Source: CAZCFB01 sp964511535 (GTDB lineage: Bacteria > Myxococcota_A > Polyangia > GCA-2747355 > CAZCFB01). From it: 64,000 bases of DNA. Below the pieces are notes generated by a model. That model was not told where the DNA came from. It made no database searches and worked only from the letters and a program-made list of their open reading frames with translations. This document shows positions 33,165-41,835 of the stretch, piece by piece; within the stretch, counting starts at the first letter, position 1; the number at the start of each line of letters is the position of its first letter. Where the stretch lies: NCBI GenBank assembly GCA_964511535.1, contig CAZEFW010000012.1:1-64000 (forward strand), read 5' to 3'. The position numbers were made by a program, and so were the translations under genes.

Positions 33165-34703
33165 GTGCAGGTCCAACTCGACAATCGCGCGGTCCCGGTC
33201 CGGTGGCTGGTGCTGCTCGGCTGCCTGCACCTGGTGCTGTTGTGGGTGACCACCAGCCGGACCGCGGTGTGGGGCGACGCGCTGCAGCTTTACAAGGCGG
33301 CCGCCTCGCTGGTGGAGGCCGGCACGCCGAGGGTGCCGGCGGGCATGCACGCCGACGTGATCCAGGGCCAGGACGGCGGGCACTACACCAAGTACTCGCT
33401 GGCGCCCATCGCCAACTGCGTGCCGGTGGTGGGAGCCTACCGGCTGGGCAAGGCGCTGACCGGCGGCCAGCGCGACGGGATCACAGCCCTGCTGGTGGGG
33501 CTGTGGCCCGCGGTGGTGGGCGCGGCCATGGCGGTGGGCTTCGCGCTGCTGCTGCTGGCGTTCGGCGCCGGGCGGCGGGCGGCGGCGCTCTGCTCGCTGG
33601 CGCTCACCTTTTGCACGCCGCTGTGGATCTACCATCGCAGCCTGTACGGCGAGGGATTGCAGGCGGCGCTCTACGTCTGGACCCTGCTGTGCTGGATCAT
33701 GGCTGCGCGCACCGGGAGCAAGGGGTGGACCGCGGCAGGCGGCGCGCTGGCGGGGCTGTGCCTCAACGCCAAGCCGACCCTGGTGGTGCTCTGCATCGCC
33801 GCAGTGGCGCATTACCTGTGGACCCGACGGGGCAAGCCGAAGCCGCTGCTCTTTGCGCTGCTCCCTTTCGCGCCGCTGCTGGCCGCCTGGCTCTGGTACA
33901 ACGCCCTGCGCTACGGCTCGTTTTTGGCGCTGGGCTACACCCGCGGCCGGGACACCACCCTCGGGTTTGGCACGCCGCTGCTGTCCGGGCTGTACGGCCT
34001 GCTGCTGAGCAGCGGCAAGAGCGTGCTGCTCTACGCGCCCGGGCTCTTTCCGTCGCTGGCGGCGGCTCCTGAGTTGCTGCGAAAGCGGCGCGGGGAGGCC
34101 GGCGTGCTCGTCCTGCCTGCCCTGGCCATGCTCTTCATGGTAGCGGGGTGGTGGGCCTGGCACGGCGACTGGGCCTGGGGCCCGCGGCTGGTCATGCCGC
34201 TGCTGCCGGCGCTGATGCTGCCCCTGGCGGCTGCCCTGGAGCGCGGCGGCCGCTGGCGCGCGGTGGTGCTCATGGCCGCCGCCACCGGGCTGCTGGTCAA
34301 CCTGCCCGGGGTGCTGATCCACGAGGCGCACTACCCGAGCATCGTCACCGAGATGCAGCGGTCGATCTACCAGGCAGGGCCAGGCGCCGACCCGGTGCGG
34401 GACGACATGCTGATGCCCCACTTCGTGCCCGAGTTCAGCCCGGTGGTGGCGCACCTGTGGCTGCTGGCCAGCCTGGCCCTGGGCCGCAAGTGGGCCGCGG
34501 AAAATCCCCCCTGGCGCAGCCTGGCCGTGCCCGCCTGGCGGCCGAAGGAGCAGCTGATGCCCCGGGGGCTGAACCTGTGGTTCAACGGCTCGGCCGGCTG
34601 CTGGGCCGCGGCGGCGGCGCTGCTGGCCCTCGCGGCCTGGCTAACCTCGCGCCTCAGGCGCGATCTGCCGGAACGAAGGGACGACGAAACGACGGTCCCC
34701 TGA
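33165..34703 (+). CDS. GT-C-type membrane glycosyltransferase
   Basis: About 512 residues from the GTG at 33165 (GGAG five bases upstream; ATG 33111 is an alternative). About ten hydrophobic spans occur. The first extracytoplasmic loop holds WGDALQLYKAAASLVEAG, the acidic GD...Y motif typical of lipid-linked-sugar glycosyltransferases of the GT-C fold, and YTKYSLAPIANCVPV follows. These enzymes add sugars to lipids or proteins on the periplasmic side. The acceptor is unknown. It is divergent from the surface-lipoprotein pair, which may be substrates. Confidence 0.75.
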   Translation: MQVQLDNRAVPVRWLVLLGCLHLVLLWVTTSRTAVWGDALQLYKAAASLVEAGTPRVPAGMHADVIQGQDGGHYTKYSLAPIANCVPVVGAYRLGKALTGGQRDGITALLVGLWPAVVGAAMAVGFALLLLAFGAGRRAAALCSLALTFCTPLWIYHRSLYGEGLQAALYVWTLLCWIMAARTGSKGWTAAGGALAGLCLNAKPTLVVLCIAAVAHYLWTRRGKPKPLLFALLPFAPLLAAWLWYNALRYGSFLALGYTRGRDTTLGFGTPLLSGLYGLLLSSGKSVLLYAPGLFPSLAAAPELLRKRRGEAGVLVLPALAMLFMVAGWWAWHGDWAWGPRLVMPLLPALMLPLAAALERGGRWRAVVLMAAATGLLVNLPGVLIHEAHYPSIVTEMQRSIYQAGPGADPVRDDMLMPHFVPEFSPVVAHLWLLASLALGRKWAAENPPWRSLAVPAWRPKEQLMPRGLNLWFNGSAGCWAAAAALLALAAWLTSRLRRDLPERRDDETTVP

Positions 34704-34795
34704 ACATCCGGGGGGGCAACGGCCACTAATTAGGCGTTGATGGATCATCGCGACGTTACCCGTGAGCGTCAGGGTGCGCAGGCAAGGGAGGGCCC

Positions 34796-36961
34796 ATGAG
34801 TATCAGCATCGGCTTGGCAGGCAGGGGCGGAACGACCCCAGGTCTCATCATCGGTTGTGCGCTGCTGTTCCTGATGGGATGCGAGGACGATGACAAGGCG
34901 AACGCCGCCCACGACGCCGCCGTGGCCGACATGCACGCGGATGCCGCCGTGGCCGACATGCAGGCGGATGCCGCCGTGGCCGACATACAGGCGGATACCG
35001 CTCTTGCCGACCTGCAGGCGGATGCTGCTCTTGCCGACATGCAGGCGAGTGATGGGCCTGCTGATAGTGCGCCAGCCGATGTCCTCACGCCCGACGCCGG
35101 CTCAATCGACGCGCAACAGCCCGACATGACCCCCGCAGATCAGATGGCAGGCAGCGATATCGTCCTCCCCGGTGTCCCGCTCAGGACGATCCTCTACCTC
35201 ACCGGCGCGAATTATCAGGCGCTGACTGCGAAGACCATCAAATCAGATGGCACCGCCGCGGCGGCGGCCCAAGTTTTTCCAAACTCTCTGGAATTCAGCA
35301 GGCTCTACCTGGGAAGGAGCCTGTTCCCTTCCGTCGATCCATCCTCGCCGGGGATCGTCACGGAGGTGGAGGCGGACTTCCGGGCCGTCAAGCTACCCGC
35401 CAACAAGGGCCTCGTGCTACGAACAAGGTATGCTGGCAAGCAGGAGACTGCCTTTTACCTGGTCAAGCCTGACGGGAAGGTCTCGCTCCTCGATAAATTC
35501 TCGTCCCACGGGAAGGTCCTCACATTCAACCAGACATCCACCGTCTTTGCTGTTTATTACTTGGATGCACAGAAATACCAGTATGGCTTCAAGCTGATCC
35601 GCGTCGATGGAAAAAAGTTCAAGGCCAACAATTCCACTGTTTGCACCCTTGTGTCCGCGGTTCAAAACCTCTGGGTCCCCTACCCTGAGGTGCCTGTTTT
35701 CTCAAATGGCAAGCTCTGGTTCAGGGGCAAGATAGGCAAGAAGCAATACCTGCTGTCTGCGCCTCTCGATTGTACGGGCAAGGCGTCCATCGCAAAACTG
35801 GCCCAAGTTGGCGGAGCGAGCCCTGTCTATATTGGAGAGATGCTTCTCTCCGCCGATGGAAACAGCCTGTTGTTTACTGCAGGGAATTCCTACTGGAACA
35901 ACGATATCCTCGTAGTCGATACAAAGACGGGCGCGTGCAAGAACATTACAAAGAAGCCCGGAAGCTACGCCAACGATACGATCTACTTGTTCGCAGATAT
36001 CTCTCTTTCGCCTAAAAACAAGTACATGGCTTACTCGAGGAGAGGAAAAGTCTCTCCCGGACTCTATATAAGAGCGACGGGTCTGAGCAAGCCGGAGGTG
36101 AAGATCAGCACCCCTGTCAATTTCTCCACCAAGGGGTCTCTCTCCTGGTTTTTCGAGGCCTTGCACTGGGACAGTGATGATGACCTGCTGTTCTGGGCCG
36201 GTGTCACGCAAAATGGCGACTATGGCGCAGATATGTATCACCTCAAGGTCTCCACTGGCCTCGTCACCAACCTGACCAAGACAGGAGGGCTCACCAGGCC
36301 GTTTAGCAAGGCAGGAGAGCTTCGACCCAACGGTGCTTGGATCTCCCCAAATGGAAAGTACTACTACTTTAAAAAGTGCGACAAGCAACTCTTTTGCAGC
36401 ATCGGGTCCCTGGAGAGGAGCACGCTGAAGTACAAGGACATCATGCCCGGCCTGGTCATGGGATATTCCCACCGCGCCGCGCCGGAGTTTTTGGACGCTC
36501 CCGCCGGCAAGCCTGAGCTGGTGTTCCTTGAAGCTGCCAAGAAATACTCGTCCACGTCGGACCTGTACTACTTCAACCAGAACAAGGCCACGGTGGCCAA
36601 GAGCCTCACATCGTTTTCCGGAAAGAGCGAGCTTGAAGGATTTCATCTCAACAGCAGCGGGACGTTAATCGCGTTCGAGATGAATCCCGGAAAGGGGTGG
36701 TGGGACAAGTACCTCCTCGAGGTAAACATCGGCGGCACGCCAAAGCTGCACAAGCTGACCAAGTCCGCCGGATACAACTCCTGGATGACCGGCTTCATCG
36801 ACAGCGACAAGGCGCTGATCTGGGGACACGCCAAGCCCCCCGGCTACTACATCGGGGACGACTATGACAAGGCCGAGCTCCGCATCTCCACCACCGACGG
36901 CAAGGTCACCAAGGTCATCGACCCCGTGAAGGGATTCAAGAGCGTGCTGGCCATCTACTGA
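34796..36961 (+). CDS. lipoprotein with nine-residue tandem repeats and propeller-like domain
   Basis: 721 residues. The signal GLIIGCALLFLMGCEDDD puts the lipid-modified Cys at about 29. Five near-identical nine-residue repeats (AVADMQADA type) follow at about 42-85, then a Pro/Asp linker. The remaining ~590 residues contain repeated strands with SADGNSLLFTAG, LSPKNKYMAYSRR, ISPNGKYYYFKK and SSGTLIAFEMN, matching TolB/WD40-like beta-propeller blades. Base composition in the middle is clearly richer in A and T than in neighbouring genes, and codon choice is less GC-biased, hinting at separate ancestry. The start is supported by AGGGAGG. Confidence 0.8.
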   Translation: MSISIGLAGRGGTTPGLIIGCALLFLMGCEDDDKANAAHDAAVADMHADAAVADMQADAAVADIQADTALADLQADAALADMQASDGPADSAPADVLTPDAGSIDAQQPDMTPADQMAGSDIVLPGVPLRTILYLTGANYQALTAKTIKSDGTAAAAAQVFPNSLEFSRLYLGRSLFPSVDPSSPGIVTEVEADFRAVKLPANKGLVLRTRYAGKQETAFYLVKPDGKVSLLDKFSSHGKVLTFNQTSTVFAVYYLDAQKYQYGFKLIRVDGKKFKANNSTVCTLVSAVQNLWVPYPEVPVFSNGKLWFRGKIGKKQYLLSAPLDCTGKASIAKLAQVGGASPVYIGEMLLSADGNSLLFTAGNSYWNNDILVVDTKTGACKNITKKPGSYANDTIYLFADISLSPKNKYMAYSRRGKVSPGLYIRATGLSKPEVKISTPVNFSTKGSLSWFFEALHWDSDDDLLFWAGVTQNGDYGADMYHLKVSTGLVTNLTKTGGLTRPFSKAGELRPNGAWISPNGKYYYFKKCDKQLFCSIGSLERSTLKYKDIMPGLVMGYSHRAAPEFLDAPAGKPELVFLEAAKKYSSTSDLYYFNQNKATVAKSLTSFSGKSELEGFHLNSSGTLIAFEMNPGKGWWDKYLLEVNIGGTPKLHKLTKSAGYNSWMTGFIDSDKALIWGHAKPPGYYIGDDYDKAELRISTTDGKVTKVIDPVKGFKSVLAIY
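34919..35050 (+). repeat. 27-base tandem repeats within lipoprotein gene
   Basis: Five copies of a 27-base unit encoding (A)(V/L)ADMQAD(A). The first three are nearly identical at DNA level, the last two have diverged. They code for a flexible spacer just after the lipid anchor and may vary in number between strains. Confidence 0.75.
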
Positions 36962-36970
36962 GGTGGCGCA

Positions 36971-36988
36971 GGCCCGGTCGACCGGGCC
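36971..36988. terminator. hairpin between convergent genes, probable terminator
   Basis: GGCCCGGTCGACCGGGCC is a perfect palindrome ten bases after the lipoprotein stop, followed by CCTCCTCTTT. It lies between convergent genes and probably ends the rightward transcript. Confidence 0.5.
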
Positions 36989-37014
36989 CCTCCTCTTTGA
37001 AACAGAAGCCTGAG

Positions 37015-37614
37015 CTACGCCAGCCCCAGCCCCAGGGCGAACAGCACCCAGCCCGTCGCCACCACCCCAAGGAGCGGCCAGAACCTGCGGCGCACCAGGG
37101 TCAGGTCCGACTTCAACCCGCGCAGCAGCAGCAGCACTGCGCCCGCCAGCCACACGCCCAGGCCGGCCAGCGCCACCACCACCCAGCCGGTGGACGGATC
37201 CCGGGGCGCGCCCAGGCGCGCTCGCGAGACCGCGCCCCCGTTGAGCGCCGCGATGCGGTCGTTGGCCTCTGACAGCTCCGTCGAAAGCGGCTGCATCCAA
37301 CCGGTGCGCAGCACCAGCGCCGCCGTGCGCAGCTCGCGCCAGCTCTGCAACGCCGCGTCCCGGTCGCCCCCCGCCTCCTGGGCCCGGGCCAGCGCGGCCA
37401 GCTCCCCGGCCGCGGCGCTGACCCACGGGTTGCCCGGCAGGTAATGCGCCATGGCCCGTCGCAGGTGCCGCGCCTGCGCCTCCGCATCGCCGGCGGCGGC
37501 GGCCGCCCGCGCCACGCCGAGCTCCTCATGGGCCAGCAGCAACATGCGCGCGCTCAACGCCGCCAGGGTGAGCAGCACCCCCGCCAGCACCAGCGTCCCG
37601 CCGCGGGAGCGCAT
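37015..37614 (-). CDS. membrane protein of ABC-transporter operon, unknown function
   Basis: 199 residues with three hydrophobic spans: one N-terminal (TLVLAGVLLTLAALSARMLL) and two C-terminal (GWVVVALAGLGVWLAGAVLLLL; FWPLLGVVATGWVLFALGLGLA). The middle loop of about 110 residues is rich in Ala, Glu and Arg and has a TPR-like look (RAAAAAGDAEAQARHLRRAMAHYLPGNPW). The start lies four bases after the permease stop, so it is very probably an accessory part of the same transporter. Confidence 0.75.
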   Translation of the reverse strand: MRSRGGTLVLAGVLLTLAALSARMLLLAHEELGVARAAAAAGDAEAQARHLRRAMAHYLPGNPWVSAAAGELAALARAQEAGGDRDAALQSWRELRTAALVLRTGWMQPLSTELSEANDRIAALNGGAVSRARLGAPRDPSTGWVVVALAGLGVWLAGAVLLLLRGLKSDLTLVRRRFWPLLGVVATGWVLFALGLGLA

Positions 37615-37618
37615 TGAA

Positions 37619-38428
37619 CTAAATAAAGTCGCGCCGGCTGAACAGCACCATGGCCAGCAGCAGAGTGAGGGCCGAGTAGAGCCCGGCGTAGCCCGCGGCC
37701 ACGGCCACGTAGGACCAGTCAGGGAAGGTGCTGTGCACAGAGGCGTAGGCGCCGCCGTTTTCGCTGCCCGTGACGAAGAACAGCCGCAGGTTGGGCAGCA
37801 CGCGGGTCACGCCGTCGAGGATGGCGGCCAGCGCGGCGTTGCCCTGCTCCGGTTCGCGCAGGCGGGAGGCCAGCGCCTGGATGTCGGGCACGCTGCGCCC
37901 CACCAGGAAGATGCCCAGGGTAAACAGCCCTGACAAAAACGGCGTGGAGAACGACGAAAAGAGCACGGCGATGGCGGTGACCACCGTGACCTCGAGGAAG
38001 ATCAACGCGGTCATCTTGAGCAGCGCTGGCTTGAGCACCTCGCCCTGGATCGCCACCACCACGAACAGCACCGCCGACATCACGACGACCAGCACGCCGA
38101 GGGTGATCAGCATGCCGATGTACTTGCCGAGCACGAACTGGTAGCGGTGCACCGGCTTGGGGATGAGGCTGTAGATGGTCTTGCGCTCCAGCTCCTTGTA
38201 GACCAGGTTCACCCCGACGAAGATGGCGATGATGATGGAGAACAGGCTCATGCCGCCGAGCCCGAGGTCGGTGGTCAGGCGCGCCTCCTCGCGCACCGTC
38301 AGGGCGCCGAAGGCCAGGGAGCTGACGATGACCACCAGAGCGAAGAAGAGCAGGCTGTAGAGGATCTTGTTGCGGATCGCCTCGCGGAAGGTGTTCAGCC
38401 CGATGGTGAGGACCTTGCCCATGGTCAC
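37619..38428 (-). CDS. ABC-2-type transporter permease
   Basis: 269 residues, about six spans. The N-terminus (LTIGLNTFREAIRNKILYSLLFFALVVIVSS) is typical of ABC-2 permeases. A cytoplasmic loop (YKELERKTIYSLIPKPVHRYQFVLGKYIG) matches the NatB/YhaP-type pattern. It forms the membrane channel for the ATPase encoded just upstream; the GTG start overlaps that gene's stop by four bases. The ATG at 38422 is an alternative. Confidence 0.9.
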   Translation of the reverse strand: MTMGKVLTIGLNTFREAIRNKILYSLLFFALVVIVSSLAFGALTVREEARLTTDLGLGGMSLFSIIIAIFVGVNLVYKELERKTIYSLIPKPVHRYQFVLGKYIGMLITLGVLVVVMSAVLFVVVAIQGEVLKPALLKMTALIFLEVTVVTAIAVLFSSFSTPFLSGLFTLGIFLVGRSVPDIQALASRLREPEQGNAALAAILDGVTRVLPNLRLFFVTGSENGGAYASVHSTFPDWSYVAVAAGYAGLYSALTLLLAMVLFSRRDFI

Positions 38429-39408
38429 GCCGCTCCCGGGCGGGCCATGTCGCCCCGCTCCCCTGCGGCCTCGGCGCCCTCGCGCGCCAGGTTGACCACC
38501 AGGTCCTCCAGCGACTCCTTGCGCGGGTTCACCGCGGTGACCCTCGCCCCGTGCTCCCGGGCCAGGTCGATCACCCTGTCCGGCTCCTGCTCACCCTCCA
38601 CCACCACCCGCAGCCGGTCCCCCACCGCCTGCGGGCCGAAGCCCTCGCCGGCCAGCGCCTCCACCAGCGCCTCCGGGAAGTCCCTGAGCACCACCTCGGT
38701 GCTCAGGATGCGCGCGTCGAGCAGCTCGTGCAGCGGCCCGCGGTTGACGGTCTTGCCGCCCACCAGGATCACCACCTCGTTGGCCAGCAGCTCCACGTCG
38801 GACAGGATGTGCGACGACAGCACCACCGTCTTGCCCTCGTCCCGCAGGCCGGAGATGACGTTGCGCAGGTCCTTGCGGCCCAGCGGGTCCAGCCCGGTGA
38901 GCGGCTCGTCGAGGATCACCAGGTCCGGGTCGTTGATCAGCGCCTGGGCCAGGCCGATGCGCTGCAGCATGCCCTTGCTGTAGCGCCGCAGGGCCATGTC
39001 CCCCGCCGCGGTCATCTGTACCCGCTCCAGCAGCTCGCCGGCGCGGCGCCCCGCCTCGGCGCGGCCCATGCCGAACAGCTTGCCCATGAACACCAGCAGC
39101 TCGCGGCCGGTGAGGTAGTCGTAGAAGTAGGGCGTCTCGGGCAGGTAGCCCAGGCGCGCCTTGGCGGCCAGGCTGCCCACTGGCTCGCCCATCACCCGGG
39201 CCTCGCCCGACGTGGCCCGCACCAGCCCCATGAGCACCTTGAGCGTGGTGGTCTTGCCCGCGCCGTTGGGGCCGAGCAGGGCGAAGATCTGGCCCGGCTC
39301 CACGGTGAAGGAGACATCCGTGATGGCGTGGACCTTCTTGCGCAGGAACCCCAGCACGTAGGTCTTGGCCAGGTTTCGCGTGTGCAGCGCGGGGGTGCTG
39401 TCGCTCAT
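38425..39408 (-). CDS. ABC transporter ATP-binding protein
   Basis: 327 residues. Walker A GPNGAGKTT is at about 48-56. The signature region reads YSKGMLQRIGLAQAL, as in many ABC-2 exporters in place of LSGGQ. Walker B is LVILDEPLTGLDP and the H-loop is VVLSSHILSDVE. The C-terminal ~100 residues are the extra domain common in NatA/CcmA-like ATPases. It energises export by the downstream permease. The gene follows the epimerase gene with a 15-base gap. Confidence 0.93.
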   Translation of the reverse strand: MSDSTPALHTRNLAKTYVLGFLRKKVHAITDVSFTVEPGQIFALLGPNGAGKTTTLKVLMGLVRATSGEARVMGEPVGSLAAKARLGYLPETPYFYDYLTGRELLVFMGKLFGMGRAEAGRRAGELLERVQMTAAGDMALRRYSKGMLQRIGLAQALINDPDLVILDEPLTGLDPLGRKDLRNVISGLRDEGKTVVLSSHILSDVELLANEVVILVGGKTVNRGPLHELLDARILSTEVVLRDFPEALVEALAGEGFGPQAVGDRLRVVVEGEQEPDRVIDLAREHGARVTAVNPRKESLEDLVVNLAREGAEAAGERGDMARPGAA

Positions 39409-39423
39409 GGCGGGACGGTCCCC

Positions 39424-40389
<966 letters not shown>

Positions 40390-40461
40390 GGTCGTGGCGA
40401 GAATGTAGCACTCCGGGGGTGGGGTGAAAAGAAAGGCCAGGGGCGTGCTATCTTTGGTTCC

Positions 40462-41823
40462 ATGAGACGTCAAACCACAGCCGCCCTGGTGGCGGCGGGG
40501 TTCTGCGCGGCGCTGCTCGGCGGCTGCCAGCGCGAGACCCCCAAGGCGAAGCAGGTGAACAAGGGGGCAGCAGTGAAACCAGTGGCCGAGGCCCCCGCCC
40601 GGCCGAAGGTGCCCCCCATCGTGCCGCCCGAGGTGCAGCCGCCGGCCGTGGCCAAGGGGGCCCGGGTGGTGCACCTGGTGTATACGTCCAACAACGATGG
40701 AGAGGTGGACCCCTGCGGGTGAGGCCGCCCCATGGGTGGCCTGGCCCGGCGGGCTGGCAAGATCGACACTTACCGCAGGCCGGATCACGGCCTCATCGTT
40801 CTGGACGCGGGGGACTCCCTCGCACCGCGGCACGCGGCGTTCGGCGCCCCGGCCGAGGAGCTGCGCCCCACGGCGGGCACCATCCTGCAGGCCATGGGCA
40901 TGATGGGCACCGACGGCCTGCTGCCCGGGGAGGCCGACCTGGCCGCCGGGCTGCGCTGGCTGACCAAGGAGGCGGGCCACGCGGGGCTGCCGCTGCTGGC
41001 CGCCAACCTCAAGGCGCGGGTGCGGGGCAAGAGCCCCTTCGTGCGGCGCAAGCTGGTCACCACCGGGGGGGTCAAGGTGGGGCTGTTCGGGGTCCTGGAC
41101 CTCGAGGGTGAGCCACAGGAGATGGTGGACCTGTTCAAGAAGACGAAGGTCAAGCAGACGCCGGCGCTCAAGGCGGCGCGCGCCCAGGTCAAGGCCCTGA
41201 GCAAGGCGGGGGCCGAGGTGGTGGTGATGCTGGCCCACATGAACCAGCAGAAGGTGCGCGACCTGCTGGAGAAGGTGGAGGGGATCCACGTGGCCATCCT
41301 CGGGCACCACGGCATGCGCCTGGGCCAGCCGATGAAGGTGGGCAACACCTTCCTGGTGGAGGCGGGGCGGCGGGGGCAGGCCATGGGCCACGTGCAGATC
41401 GAGCTCGGGCCTTCGTGGGACTCCGGCGCGCCGCTCAAGGACGACTCCGCGCGGCACACCGCCTACCAGGGCATCGTCCAGCAGATCGCCGTGCTCAAGC
41501 AGCTGCTCTCCACGGTGGATCCGGACCAGGAGCCGCCCCCGCCGGCGGTTGAGCTCGACAGGCGGCTGAAGGAACAGATCAAGGCGTACCGCGAGATGGG
41601 CGCGGCGGCAGGAGATACGCGCCTGGCCGCCAGCCTGATCAACCTGGACGACACCGTGCCGGAGCACCCGGCGGTGACCGCCCTGGTCAAGGGCAAGAAG
41701 GCCGCCACGGGCGACCCGGCGGCGGCCGCGCAGCCCACCCGGGCCGTGGTAGGGACGCCGATCCAGATCCCGGGCGAGGTGATCCGCGAGTTGGACCGGG
41801 AGGCGGCGCTCAAGGGCCGCTAG
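40462..41823 (+). CDS. metallophosphatase/5'-nucleotidase-like lipoprotein with in-frame UGA (candidate selenoprotein)
   Basis: One 453-residue protein is obtained if the UGA at 40720-40722 (codon 87) is read through. The N-terminal part supplies a lipoprotein signal (ALVAAGFCAALLGGC) and LVYTSNNDGEVDPCG. The part after the UGA begins GRPMGGLARRAGKI and continues LIVLDAGDSL, VVMLAHMNQQ and VAILGHHGMR, metal-binding loops of the metallophosphatase fold. As I recall the family, homologues carry PCGC followed shortly by GGLARR, so the UGA sits exactly at the second Cys of CGC. Hairpins follow directly. A single-base nonsense mutation or sequencing error (UGC to UGA) is the alternative. Without readthrough, neither half would be functional. 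Confidence 0.7.
40720..40758 (+). promoter_or_regulatory. candidate bacterial SECIS element after in-frame UGA
   Basis: Immediately after the UGA, GGCCGCCC-CAT-GGGTGGCC can pair fully (one G-U). A second stem-loop at 40739-40758 pairs GCC/GGC and GCCC/GGGC around a GGC loop that starts 25 bases after the UGA, inside the spacing reported for bacterial SECIS hairpins and with G at the loop start. The two hairpins overlap slightly and are alternatives. Coding constraint and high GC could also create such stems. Confidence 0.45.
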
Positions 41824-41835
41824 AGGGCCTCGTCC

